Source: Hyphomicrobiales bacterium
Lineage (GTDB): Bacteria > Pseudomonadota > Alphaproteobacteria > Rhizobiales > Rhizobiaceae
DNA length: 64,000 bases
Assembly: GCA_900468065.1 (NCBI GenBank)
Contig: UBTA01000028.1
Span: 62,001 to 126,000, forward strand
Direction of reading: 5' to 3'
Shown here piece after piece: positions 9,141 through 17,857 of this stretch (the stretch's first letter is position 1; every line of letters begins with the position of its first letter). The position numbers and the translations under genes are program-made. The notes beneath the pieces were generated by a model, which did no database searches, was not told where the DNA came from, and saw only the letters and a program-made list of their open reading frames with translations.

Positions 9141-9911
9141 ATGTTTCATCCATCGCTGTTCAAAGGCTTGAATGTCGTCGTCACCGGCGCTGGTCGCGGC
9201 ATCGGCCTAGAGGTCGCACGCCAGTTTCTCGATTGCGGCGCAACCGTCTATCTGCATGGCGGCCGCGTGGCGCGCGAGCCGCTACCGGACTTTCTCGATG
9301 CCGCGCTGACGGAAGGCCGCGCCTTCCTCTCCTATGCCGATTTCTCGACCGCCGGTGGCATCGAGCTTCTGGCCACCGGCATCGCCACGCGATTTCAGGC
9401 GATCGACGTCCTCATCAACAATGCCGGCACGATGGTCGGCCGGTATCTCGCCGGCGAACTGACGGACGACCAATACGACACGGTGGTGCAGCTGAACCAG
9501 ACCTCCGTCGTGCAGACCACCCGCGCGCTGCTGCCGCTGATCCGGCGCGGCACGCATCCGGCCATCATCAACACGGTCTCGATCTCGGCGCTGACGGGCG
9601 GCAGCGCCGGATCGGCGATCTATTCGGCCACCAAGGCTTTCGTCTCGACCTATTCCAAGGCGCTTGCCCGCGAATTGGCGCCGGAGGGCATTCGTGTCAA
9701 TTGCGTTTCTCCGGGAACGATCACCACCGATTTCCACGAACGCTATTCATCCGCCGAAAAGCTCGAAGCCACCCGCAAGACCATCCCGCTGAAACGGCTG
9801 GGCACCGCAGAGGATTGCGCCCCGGCCTATTTGTTCCTCGCATCGAGCGCACTCTCGGGTTACATCACCGGACAGGTGCTGGAAGTGAACGGCGGTCAAT
9901 TGATCTGCTGA
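9141..9911 (+). CDS. SDR-family oxidoreductase
   Basis: 256 residues from the ATG at 9141, which has GAGGAGG 8 nt upstream (an in-frame GTG at 9120 lies before that ribosome site and is disfavoured). The cofactor motif TGAGRGIG, NNAG, a catalytic Ser in the VSISALTG segment and the YSATK active site mark a classical short-chain dehydrogenase using NAD(P)H. The substrate is unknown. It is divergent from glpR and lies 30 nt before the LysR gene, with which it may be co-transcribed. The family assignment is secure; the role is open. Confidence 0.85.
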   Translation: MFHPSLFKGLNVVVTGAGRGIGLEVARQFLDCGATVYLHGGRVAREPLPDFLDAALTEGRAFLSYADFSTAGGIELLATGIATRFQAIDVLINNAGTMVGRYLAGELTDDQYDTVVQLNQTSVVQTTRALLPLIRRGTHPAIINTVSISALTGGSAGSAIYSATKAFVSTYSKALARELAPEGIRVNCVSPGTITTDFHERYSSAEKLEATRKTIPLKRLGTAEDCAPAYLFLASSALSGYITGQVLEVNGGQLIC

Positions 9912-9941
9912 GCGCAGATTCCTGCATCGGGAGGGTGGCGG

Positions 9942-10835
9942 TTGATCGACAAGCTGGAATTCTTCATCGCACTGGCGCAGGAGCGCCACTTCGGCCGCGC
10001 CGCCGAACTCTGCGGCATCACCCAGCCGACGCTCTCGGCAGCGATCAAGCAGCTGGAAGATCAGCTCGGCGTCATGCTGGTCAATCGCGGCTCGCGGTAT
10101 CAAAGCCTGACGCCGGAAGGCCAGCGCGTGCTGGAATGGGCCCGCCGGATCGTCGGCGATTCCCGCACCATGCACGAAGAGATGCGCGCCGCCCGGCGCG
10201 GCCTTGTCGGCCACATCCGGTTGGCTGCCGTGCCGACCACGCTTGCCATGGTGCCGCGCATCACCGCACCGTTTCAGGAGAAACATCCGGAAGTCACCTT
10301 CTCCATCCTCTCCACCACGTCACTGAAAATCCTCGGCCTCTTGGAAAATCTGGAGATCGATGCCGGCCTCACCTATCTTGAAAACGAACCGCTCGGCCGC
10401 GTCACCAGCGTGCCTTTGCAGGTGGAGCGCTATCATCTGGTCACAGCTGCAGGCACGGACCTGGCAGATCGCGAAACGGTGACCTGGAAGGAAGTCGGCG
10501 GCATTCGGCTTTGTCTATTGACCGCCGATATGCAGAATCGGCGCATCATCAACCAGCATTTCACTGAAGCCGGCGTGACCGTCTCGCCGACACTGGAATC
10601 CAATTCGATGATCGTGTTGTTTTCCCATGTCCGCACCGGTCACTGGGCCAGCATCATGCCCTATAACGTCGCGAAATCGTTTGGTTTTCATGACGAAATC
10701 CGGCTGATCCCGATCATTGAGCCGGATGCCCGGCACACGGTCGGATTGGTCGCCACGCATCGCGAACCGTTCACGCCGCTCGTCTCGGCCCTGCTGCACG
10801 AAGCGCGCATTCTGGCCGATGCCCAGGCGCTTTGA
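9942..10835 (+). CDS. LysR-family transcriptional regulator, probably of the fds operon
   Basis: 297 residues with an N-terminal winged helix (residues 1-60: FFIALAQERHFGRAAELCGITQPTLSAAIKQLE, written here only as the family landmark region) and a C-terminal periplasmic-binding-like effector domain. The start is TTG at 9942 with GGGAGGG upstream. The gene points at fdsG, 213 bp downstream; LysR regulators commonly accompany soluble formate dehydrogenase operons, so an fds-activator role is likely but inferred. An ATAG-N7-CTAT element overlaps its stop codon. Confidence 0.85.
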   Translation: MIDKLEFFIALAQERHFGRAAELCGITQPTLSAAIKQLEDQLGVMLVNRGSRYQSLTPEGQRVLEWARRIVGDSRTMHEEMRAARRGLVGHIRLAAVPTTLAMVPRITAPFQEKHPEVTFSILSTTSLKILGLLENLEIDAGLTYLENEPLGRVTSVPLQVERYHLVTAAGTDLADRETVTWKEVGGIRLCLLTADMQNRRIINQHFTEAGVTVSPTLESNSMIVLFSHVRTGHWASIMPYNVAKSFGFHDEIRLIPIIEPDARHTVGLVATHREPFTPLVSALLHEARILADAQAL

Positions 10836-10849
10836 TAGAAAACATCTAT
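10835..10849 (+). promoter_or_regulatory. ATAG-N7-CTAT candidate LysR-type site upstream of fdsG
   Basis: Inverted repeat GATAG (10834-10838) / CTATC (10846-10850) with a 7-bp spacer, about 200 bp before fdsG. Spacing and half-sites resemble LysR-type (OxyR-like) boxes. No convincing -35/-10 pair could be assigned to the rest of the 213-bp intergenic region. Confidence 0.3.
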
Positions 10850-11048
10850 CGCTTAACGGAATACGCCTATTGACCCTCCCCCGGCCTGCTGACACGCTGT
10901 ATTTTCAGTGCGTGCGCTGCGAAACCACGTGTTCCTGGTCCTTTTGAGCCAGGAAACCGAATGAAACGATGTTCTGGAGGGACTTCGTTTGATTTGAGGG
11001 ATCGCAGATCACGACAGATTGTTCATTTCAGTTCGGGAGGTCTGAACG

Positions 11049-11528
11049 TTGAACCTGCATGTATCAAGCCGTGATATCGGTGAACGGACGCTGGATATCG
11101 TCAGCGAGATGAAGTCGCTCGAAGGGCCGCTTCTGCCGATCCTGCATGAGATTCAGGCCGAGTTCGGCTATGTGCCGCAGGAAGCCCTGCCGATCATTGC
11201 ACGCGAACTCAACCTGTCGCGCGCCGAAGTGCACGGCGTCGTCTCCTTCTATCACGACTACCGTGATCACCCTGCCGGCCGCCATGTGCTCAAGCTCTGC
11301 CGGGCCGAGGCCTGCCAGTCGATGGGCGGCGACGCGCTGGCCGAACGGGTGAAATCCCTGCTTGGCATCGATTTTCACCAGACGACGCTCGATGGGGCGG
11401 TGACGCTGGAACCCGTCTATTGTCTTGGGCTCTGTTCCACCGCACCCGCCGCGATGCTCGACGGCGAGGTGCACGGACGGCTCGATGCGGATGCGGTGCG
11501 TGACCTCGTTGCGGAGGTAAGGGCATGA
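11049..11528 (+). CDS. fdsG: NAD-dependent formate dehydrogenase, gamma subunit FdsG
   Basis: 159 residues, homologous to the 24-kDa NuoE subunit of complex I. Four cysteines (LCRAEACQ and, about 35 residues later, YCLGLC) bind one [2Fe-2S] cluster in a thioredoxin-like fold. The start is TTG at 11049, with GGGAGG 8 nt upstream. It is the first gene of fdsG-B-A-fdhD-fdsD, a cytoplasmic formate:NAD+ oxidoreductase of the Cupriavidus/Rhodobacter type. It overlaps fdsB by 4 nt (ATGA), so the two electron-transfer subunits are translationally coupled. Confidence 0.92.
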   Translation: MNLHVSSRDIGERTLDIVSEMKSLEGPLLPILHEIQAEFGYVPQEALPIIARELNLSRAEVHGVVSFYHDYRDHPAGRHVLKLCRAEACQSMGGDALAERVKSLLGIDFHQTTLDGAVTLEPVYCLGLCSTAPAAMLDGEVHGRLDADAVRDLVAEVRA

Positions 11529-13081
11529 GCGTGCGGATTTTCGTTCCCCAGGATGCAGCAGCTTTGGCCCTTGGTTCCGAGCGGGTCGCCACGGCGCTGA
11601 CCCGTGAAATCGAAGCGCGCGGGCTGGACGCTACAATCGTCCGCAATGGATCGCGCGGCCTGCACTGGCTGGAGCCGATGATCGAGGTCGAGACGCCCGA
11701 AGGCCGGATTGCCTATGGCCCGGTAAAAGCATCCGATGTGGTGTCCTTGCTCGACGCAGGCCTCACCACCGGCGGAACCCACGCGCTTTGTCTCGGAAAG
11801 ACCGAGGAACTGCCATTCCTGAAAAACCAGACGCGCCTGACCTTCGCCCGCTGCGGCATCGTCGATCCGCTGTCACTCGCCGACTACCGGGCCCATGACG
11901 GACTGAAGGGCCTGGAAAGAGCCGTGACCTTGTCGCCGGCCGATATCGTCACCCACGTGACCGAGAGCGGTCTTCGCGGCCGTGGCGGCGCGGGTTTCCC
12001 GACCGGGATCAAATGGAAGACGGTTCTCGACACACCCGGCGACCGCAAATACATCGTCTGCAATGCCGACGAGGGCGATAGTGGCACCTTCGCCGACCGG
12101 ATGATCATGGAAGGCGACCCCTTCGTGCTGATCGAGGGCATGGCGATTGCCGGCATCGCGACTGGTGCGACCAAGGGCTTCGTCTATATCCGCTCTGAAT
12201 ATCCCCACGCCATCGCGACAATGACGCAAGCCGTCGAGATCGCCCACAAGGCGGGCGTGCTGGGTAGCTCCGTGCTCGGCTCGGTCAAGGCCTTCGACAT
12301 CGAGATCCGCACCGGCGCAGGCGCCTATGTCTGCGGCGAGGAAACAGCGCTGCTCAACAGCCTGGAAGGCAAGCGCGGCATTGTCCGCGCCAAGCCACCA
12401 CTTCCCGCCCATAAGGGCCTGTTCAACTGTCCGACCGTCATCAACAACGTCATCTCCCTCGCCTCGGTGCCGATCATCATGGACAAGGGCCCGGTCTATT
12501 ATAAGGACTTCGGCATGGGCCGCTCGCGCGGCACCATCCCGATCCAGATCGCAGGCAACGTCAAGCATGGTGGGCTCTATGAGGCTGCCTTCGGCCTGAC
12601 GCTCGGCCAGATCGTCGATGAGATCGGCGGCGGCACCGCCACCGGACGTCCGGTCAAGGCCGTGCAGGTCGGCGGCCCGCTCGGCGCCTATTTCCCCCGC
12701 GCCCTGTTCGATACGCCGTTCGACTACGAGGCCTTCGCCGCCAAGGACGGCCTGATCGGTCATGCCGGCATTACCGTCTTCGACGACACCGCCGACATGC
12801 TGAAACAGGCCCGTTTCGCCATGGAATTCTGCGCCATTGAAAGCTGCGGCAAATGCACCCCCTGCCGCATCGGCTCGACCCGCGGCGTCGAAACAGCCGA
12901 CAAGATCGCCCAAGGCATCGAGCCGGAAAAGAACCTGGCGCTGCTCGCCGACCTCTGCAACACGATGAAATTCGGCTCGCTCTGCGCGCTGGGCGGCTTC
13001 ACGCCCTACCCGGTGACCAGCGCCATGAACCACTTCCCGGACGATTTCCGGCCAGTGCCTTTGGTGGAGGCGGCGGAATGA
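11525..13081 (+). CDS. fdsB: NAD-dependent formate dehydrogenase, beta subunit FdsB
   Basis: 518 residues, homologous to NuoF of complex I with an N-terminal thioredoxin-like extension. The glycine-rich GRGGAGFPTG segment and GAGAYVCGEETALL bind FMN and NADH; ESCGKCTPCR plus a later Cys bind a [4Fe-4S] cluster. It is the diaphorase that hands formate electrons from FdsA to NAD+. Normal length and motifs. The next gene, fdsA, begins only after 216 nt occupied by a palindromic repeat element. Confidence 0.93.
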   Translation: MSVRIFVPQDAAALALGSERVATALTREIEARGLDATIVRNGSRGLHWLEPMIEVETPEGRIAYGPVKASDVVSLLDAGLTTGGTHALCLGKTEELPFLKNQTRLTFARCGIVDPLSLADYRAHDGLKGLERAVTLSPADIVTHVTESGLRGRGGAGFPTGIKWKTVLDTPGDRKYIVCNADEGDSGTFADRMIMEGDPFVLIEGMAIAGIATGATKGFVYIRSEYPHAIATMTQAVEIAHKAGVLGSSVLGSVKAFDIEIRTGAGAYVCGEETALLNSLEGKRGIVRAKPPLPAHKGLFNCPTVINNVISLASVPIIMDKGPVYYKDFGMGRSRGTIPIQIAGNVKHGGLYEAAFGLTLGQIVDEIGGGTATGRPVKAVQVGGPLGAYFPRALFDTPFDYEAFAAKDGLIGHAGITVFDDTADMLKQARFAMEFCAIESCGKCTPCRIGSTRGVETADKIAQGIEPEKNLALLADLCNTMKFGSLCALGGFTPYPVTSAMNHFPDDFRPVPLVEAAE

Positions 13082-13093
13082 AAGCTATAACAA

Positions 13094-13249
13094 AACCCCT
13101 CCCGCTCGCCTTGCTCGCCGCCCTCCCCACAAGGGGGAGGGCTCAACCTGTGGCCGCTTCGCTCACTAATCTGATTTCTGTTTCGCTGAGGGTGCCGCTG
13201 GTTAAGTCTCTCCCCCTTGTGGAGAGGGGTTGGGGAGGGGTCTTCCCCC
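13094..13249 (+). repeat. GC-rich palindromic intergenic element (repeat locus 1, inside the fds operon)
   Basis: Two palindromic modules: CCCTCCCCACAAGGGGGAGGG (about 13130-13142) and an inverted counterpart near 13207-13238 containing CTCCCCCTTGTGGAG, with about 70 bp between. It resembles the Rhizobium intergenic mosaic elements (RIME). It fills the gap between fdsB and fdsA. Confidence 0.75.
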
Positions 13250-13297
13250 TAGTTTCAAAAAGAAATCTCGCCGTGACATCCACACAGGAGGCCCTTC

Positions 13298-16177
13298 ATG
13301 CCCCTCGTCTCTGAAATCGACTTCGGTACACCCGCCTCCCGCTCGGAAAAGATGGTGACGCTGACCATCGACGGCAACGAAATCACCGTGCCGGAAGGCA
13401 CCTCGATCATGCGTGCCTCGATGGAGGCCGGCATCAAGGTGCCGAAGCTCTGCGCCACCGACATGGTCGATGCGTTCGGTTCCTGCCGCCTCTGTCTCGT
13501 GGAAATCGAAGGCCGCAACGGCACGCCCGCTTCCTGCACCACGCCCGTCGCCCCCGGCATCACCGTCCATACCCAGACCAGCCGGCTGAAGGACATCCGC
13601 AAGGGCGTGATGGAGCTCTATATCTCCGACCATCCGCTCGACTGTCTGACCTGTGCTGCCAATGGCGACTGCGAGCTGCAGGATATGGCCGGCGCCGTTG
13701 GCCTGCGCGACGTGCGCTACGGTTATGAGGGTGATAATCACGTCAAGGCGCGCAACAATGGCGACATCAATGCCAAATGGATGCCGATGGACGAATCGAA
13801 CCCGTACTTCACCTATGATCCCTCAAAATGCATCGTCTGTTCACGCTGCGTGCGCGCCTGCGAAGAGGTTCAGGGCACGTTCGCGCTGACCATCGAAGGC
13901 CGTGGTTTCGGCTCTCGCGTCTCGCCCGGCATGCACGAAAACTTCCTGGAATCGGAATGCGTTTCCTGCGGCGCCTGCGTGCAGGCCTGCCCGACGGCGA
14001 CGCTCACTGAAAAGTCGGTCATCGCCATCGGCCAGCCCGAGCATTCCGTCGTCACCACCTGCGCCTATTGCGGCGTTGGCTGTTCGTTCAAGGCCGAGAT
14101 GCGCGGCGAAGAACTGGTGCGCATGGTACCGTGGAAGGATGGCCAGGCCAATCGCGGCCATTCCTGCGTCAAGGGACGGTTCGCCTATGGCTATTCGACC
14201 CACAAGGAACGCATCCTCAACCCGATGATCCGCGAAAAGATCACCGATCCCTGGCGCGAAGTCAGCTGGGAAGAGGCGCTCGCCCACACCGCCGGCGAAT
14301 TCCGCCGCATCCAGTATCAGTACGGCCGCGAATCGGTCGGCGGCATCACCTCGTCGCGCTGCACCAACGAGGAAACATACCTCGTCCAGAAGCTGATCCG
14401 CGCCGGCTTCGGCAACAACAATGTCGATACCTGCGCCCGCGTCTGCCACTCGCCGACCGGCTATGGTCTCGGCGCCACCTTCGGCACCTCGGCCGGCACG
14501 CAGAATTTCGATTCGGTCGAGCACACTGATGTCGTCATCATCATCGGCGCCAACCCGACCGACGGGCATCCGGTCTTTGCCTCACGCCTCAAGAAGCGCT
14601 TGCGCCAGGGCGCCAAGCTGATCGTCGTCGATCCGCGCCGCACCGACATCGTCTCCTCGCCGCATATCAAGGCATCGCATCACCTGCCGCTGCGCCCCGG
14701 CACCAATGTCGCCGTGGTCACTTCGCTGGCGCATGTCATCGTGACGGAAGGCCTCTACGACGAAAAATTCATCCGCGAACGCTGCGACTGGTCGGAGTTC
14801 GAGGACTGGGCGGCTTTCGTTTCGGAAGAACATCACAGTCCCGAAGCCGTCGAAAAGCTCTCCGGTGTTCCGGCCGAGGAAATCCGTGGCGCCGCCCGCC
14901 TGTTTGCCACCGGCGGCAACGGCTCGATCTATTACGGCCTCGGCGTCACCGAACACAGCCAGGGCTCGACGACGGTCATCGCCATCGCCAATCTTGCCAT
15001 GGTCACCGGCAATATCGGCCGTCCGGGCGTCGGTGTGAACCCGCTGCGCGGCCAGAACAATGTGCAAGGCGCCTGTGACATGGGCTCCTTCCCGCACGAG
15101 CTTCCAGGCTACCGCCACGTCTCCGATGACGCGACGCGCGAAACCTTCGAAAAGCTCTGGGGCGTGACCATTTCCAACGAGCCGGGCCTGCGCATTCCCA
15201 ACATGCTGGATGCCGCCGTCGACGGCTCGTTCAAGGGCATCTACATCCAGGGCGAGGACATTCTGCAGTCCGACCCGGACACCAAGCATGTGCAGGCCGG
15301 TCTCGCCGCCATGGAATGCGTCGTCGTTCAGGACCTGTTCCTCAACGAAACCGCCAACTACGCCCATGTCTTCCTGCCGGGCTCGACCTTCCTCGAAAAG
15401 GACGGCACCTTCACCAATGCCGAGCGCCGCATCAACCGCGTCCGCAAGGTGATGACACCCCGTAACGGCTATGCCGACTGGGAAGTGACGCAGAAGCTGG
15501 CGCAGGCCATGGGGCTTGACTGGAACTATAGCCATCCGTCCGAGATCATGGACGAGATCGCCGCGACGACGCCAAGCTTTGCCATGGTTTCCTACGGCTA
15601 CCTGGAAAAGATGGGCTCGGTGCAGTGGCCCTGCAATGAGAAGGCTCCACTCGGCTCGCCGATCATGCATATCGATGGCTTCGTGCGCGGCAAGGGCAAG
15701 TTCATCCGCACCGAATATGTCGCGACGGATGAAAAGACCGGCCCGCGCTTCCCGCTTCTGCTCACCACCGGCCGCATTCTCAGCCAGTACAATGTCGGCG
15801 CCCAGACACGGCGCACCGACAATGTCGTCTGGCACGAGGAGGATCGGCTCGAAATCCACCCGAACGATGCCGAGATGCGTGGCGTGCGCGACGGTGATTG
15901 GGTGAAACTGCAAAGCCGCTCCGGCGATACGACGCTGCGCGCGCTGATCACCGAACGCGTCGCCCCCGGCGTCGTCTACACCACCTTCCACCACCCGACG
16001 ACGCAGGCCAACGTCATCACCACCGACTTCTCCGACTGGGCAACCAACTGTCCGGAGTATAAGGTGACGGCCGTCCAGATTTCGCCGTCCAACGGCCCCT
16101 CGCAATGGCAGATCGACTATGACGAACAGGCCCGCCATTCCCGCCGCATCACGGGAAAGATGGAGGCTGCGGAATAG
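13298..16177 (+). CDS. fdsA: NAD-dependent formate dehydrogenase, catalytic alpha subunit FdsA
   Basis: 959 residues with the full FdsA order: [2Fe-2S] ferredoxin domain (about 20-95), His-Cys [4Fe-4S] and two further cluster motifs (CIVCSRCVRAC, CVSCGACVQAC), the CAYCGVGC cluster at the start of the catalytic domain, then the bis-MGD molybdopterin domains. The metal ligand is Cys383 in RVCHSP (codon TGC 14444-14446), so this is a cysteine, not selenocysteine, enzyme. It oxidises formate to CO2. AGGAGG precedes the ATG. C-terminal dinucleotide-binding domain TTGRILSQYN to the end is intact. Confidence 0.96.
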   Translation: MPLVSEIDFGTPASRSEKMVTLTIDGNEITVPEGTSIMRASMEAGIKVPKLCATDMVDAFGSCRLCLVEIEGRNGTPASCTTPVAPGITVHTQTSRLKDIRKGVMELYISDHPLDCLTCAANGDCELQDMAGAVGLRDVRYGYEGDNHVKARNNGDINAKWMPMDESNPYFTYDPSKCIVCSRCVRACEEVQGTFALTIEGRGFGSRVSPGMHENFLESECVSCGACVQACPTATLTEKSVIAIGQPEHSVVTTCAYCGVGCSFKAEMRGEELVRMVPWKDGQANRGHSCVKGRFAYGYSTHKERILNPMIREKITDPWREVSWEEALAHTAGEFRRIQYQYGRESVGGITSSRCTNEETYLVQKLIRAGFGNNNVDTCARVCHSPTGYGLGATFGTSAGTQNFDSVEHTDVVIIIGANPTDGHPVFASRLKKRLRQGAKLIVVDPRRTDIVSSPHIKASHHLPLRPGTNVAVVTSLAHVIVTEGLYDEKFIRERCDWSEFEDWAAFVSEEHHSPEAVEKLSGVPAEEIRGAARLFATGGNGSIYYGLGVTEHSQGSTTVIAIANLAMVTGNIGRPGVGVNPLRGQNNVQGACDMGSFPHELPGYRHVSDDATRETFEKLWGVTISNEPGLRIPNMLDAAVDGSFKGIYIQGEDILQSDPDTKHVQAGLAAMECVVVQDLFLNETANYAHVFLPGSTFLEKDGTFTNAERRINRVRKVMTPRNGYADWEVTQKLAQAMGLDWNYSHPSEIMDEIAATTPSFAMVSYGYLEKMGSVQWPCNEKAPLGSPIMHIDGFVRGKGKFIRTEYVATDEKTGPRFPLLLTTGRILSQYNVGAQTRRTDNVVWHEEDRLEIHPNDAEMRGVRDGDWVKLQSRSGDTTLRALITERVAPGVVYTTFHHPTTQANVITTDFSDWATNCPEYKVTAVQISPSNGPSQWQIDYDEQARHSRRITGKMEAAE

Positions 16178-16207
16178 GTCATTGAAATGATGGGATTGTC
16201 GCAAATA

Positions 16208-16447
16208 CCCCCCTCTGTTCCTCTGGGGCATCTCCCCCTCAAGGGGGGAGATTGGCTGAGGCGTGCGCGGCAAACTCCCTCTTCTCCCCAGCGGGGAGAA
16301 GGTGCCCGAAGGGCGGATGAGGGGGCGGTTCGGCTATCACCGCAATCACCTCTCTCGCAGAGCAGCATCACTTACCTCGGAGGATTTGCTTCGCCCCCCT
16401 CATCCGGCGCTGCGCGCCACCTTTTCCCCGCGGGGGAGAAGAGGGAG
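16208..16447 (+). repeat. compound palindromic intergenic element (repeat locus 2, between fdsA and fdhD)
   Basis: Three modules: CCCCCTCTG...ATCTCCCCCTCAAGGGGGGAGAT (16208-16251), CTTCTCCCCAGCGGGGAGAAGG with GGGCGGATGAGGGGG (16279-16325), and an inverted copy of the latter, CCCCCTCATCCGG...CTTTTCCCCGCGGGGGAGAAG (16395-16443). The last part ends in GAGGGAG, the best ribosome binding site for fdhD. Confidence 0.75.
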
Positions 16448-16455
16448 CAAGCCGC

Positions 16456-17283
16456 ATGACCACCTTCAAACTCACCCAGACCGTCCCAGAGACCGCCCAT
16501 CGCAGCGGCAAGCTGACGGCCGGCTCCCGCGTGGTCCCCGAGGAAACCCCGATTGCGCTTTCCTATGGCGGCTCCACCCATGCCGTGATGATGGCCACCC
16601 CCGGTGATTTCGAGGATTTTGCCGTCGGCTTCAGCCTGACCGAGGGCATCATCACAAATCCCTCCGAAATCGAATCGATCGAAGCGGTTGTGGACGAAAA
16701 AGGCATCGACCTGCAGATCATCCTGAAGGACGAGCAGAACGACGCGCTGGTCTCCCGCCGCCGCCATATGGCAGGTCCCGTTGGCTGCGGCCTCTGCGGC
16801 ATCGAATCGATCGAGCAGGCCGTCCGCAAGACGCCAACGGTATCGGCCTCGACACTGCGTCTATCCGAGCAGCAGATCATCGAAGCTGTCGCTCTTCTCA
16901 ACGGCCAGCAACCGCTGCATTTCGAAACTCGCGCCGTGCATGGCGCCGGTTTTTACGTGCCGGCCAAGGGCCTCATCGCCGTGCGCGAGGATGTCGGCCG
17001 GCACAATGCGCTGGACAAGCTGGTGGGGGCTGCCGCACGCGCCGGGCATGCCGGATCAACCGGTGCCGTCATCGTCACCAGCCGCGTTTCCGTCGAGATG
17101 GTGCAGAAGACCGCCATCATCGGCAGCCCGTTCATCATCGCCATATCCGCCCCGACAGCGCTTGCAATCCGCACGGCGGATGAGGCGGGCATGACGCTGA
17201 TCGCGCTGGTGCGCGGCGCCGATTTCGAGATATTCACCCACCCTGATCGCATTCAATCCGGAGCCATCGCCGATGTCGCTTGA
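16456..17283 (+). CDS. fdhD: formate dehydrogenase accessory sulfurtransferase FdhD (FdsC)
   Basis: 275 residues. FdhD proteins carry sulfur from a cysteine desulfurase to the molybdenum cofactor of formate dehydrogenase and insert it, binding bis-MGD. The loop GPVGCGLCGIE carries the conserved Cys-x-x-Cys pair (near residues 115-118), and REDVGRHNALDKLVG is the family cofactor-binding segment. It sits between fdsA and fdsD, the place called fdsC in other fds operons. The only Shine-Dalgarno, GAGGGAG at about 16441-16446, belongs to the repeat element upstream. It overlaps fdsD by 11 nt. Confidence 0.93.
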   Translation: MTTFKLTQTVPETAHRSGKLTAGSRVVPEETPIALSYGGSTHAVMMATPGDFEDFAVGFSLTEGIITNPSEIESIEAVVDEKGIDLQIILKDEQNDALVSRRRHMAGPVGCGLCGIESIEQAVRKTPTVSASTLRLSEQQIIEAVALLNGQQPLHFETRAVHGAGFYVPAKGLIAVREDVGRHNALDKLVGAAARAGHAGSTGAVIVTSRVSVEMVQKTAIIGSPFIIAISAPTALAIRTADEAGMTLIALVRGADFEIFTHPDRIQSGAIADVA

Positions 17284-17611
17284 TAACACCAATGGCAAAC
17301 TCGTGCGGATGGCCAACCAGATCGCCACCTTCTTCAAGTCACAGCCCGAAGCGGAACGCGTCCAGGGCGTCGCCACCCATATCAACAAGTTCTGGGAACC
17401 GCGCATGCGCAAGGCTTTCTTCGAACTGATCGAACAGGGCGATGCCGGCTTCGACCCGATCGTGATATCGGCCGCCGCCATCATCAAGCCGCCCTATTCC
17501 GGCTCCGAAGGAGTGGGAACAGGAAGCGACGCCGCCGTGGGTGCACCAGGCGGCAAGGGCACGGCAGCAGGTGAATCGCTGTCCGAACCCAGCATTCCGG
17601 AAAAGGCCTGA
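17273..17611 (+). CDS. fdsD: formate dehydrogenase delta subunit FdsD
   Basis: 112 residues. The first about 70 residues (MANQIATFF, then HINKFWEPRMR) match the FdsD family, a small cytoplasmic subunit needed for an active FdsABG complex. The last about 38 residues are a low-complexity Gly/Ala/Ser tail rich in small residues and not part of the usual domain. The start overlaps fdhD. It ends the operon. Confidence 0.88.
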   Translation: MSLDNTNGKLVRMANQIATFFKSQPEAERVQGVATHINKFWEPRMRKAFFELIEQGDAGFDPIVISAAAIIKPPYSGSEGVGTGSDAAVGAPGGKGTAAGESLSEPSIPEKA

Positions 17612-17715
17612 TCTGCCTGGTTACCGTCGGAAGACAAGCTGATAAGCGCATGCCACGCGTTCATTGACGTTGAACGGGATCGCCATCTAAGCTACGCAAC
17701 AATACCGAAAAAGAT

Positions 17716-17737
17716 GGGCCGGTTGGTAATCCGGCCC
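17716..17737 (+). terminator. possible hairpin after the fds operon
   Basis: GGGCCGG (17716-17722) pairs with CCGGCCC (17731-17737) across an 8-nt loop, about 100 nt past fdsD. No T-run follows, so it may be a stability hairpin rather than a true terminator. Confidence 0.35.
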
Positions 17738-17857
17738 CTGCAATCAGCAGCTTATGACCCTTCTCGGGTTTCCACGGCACCAGTTTGATCTGCAATGGTC
17801 AGCGAGGGTCGTGGTTCTATGCCGTGTTCCCTCTGATGACGAACAAGGACCATCGAC

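Noticed and set aside
14430-14460. Selenocysteine formate dehydrogenase
   Set aside because: The active-site codon in RVCHSP is TGC (Cys), not TGA; no SECIS-like element is needed.
16208-16447. CRISPR-like array
   Set aside because: The repeats are palindromic mosaics without equal-length unique spacers and recur singly in other intergenic gaps.
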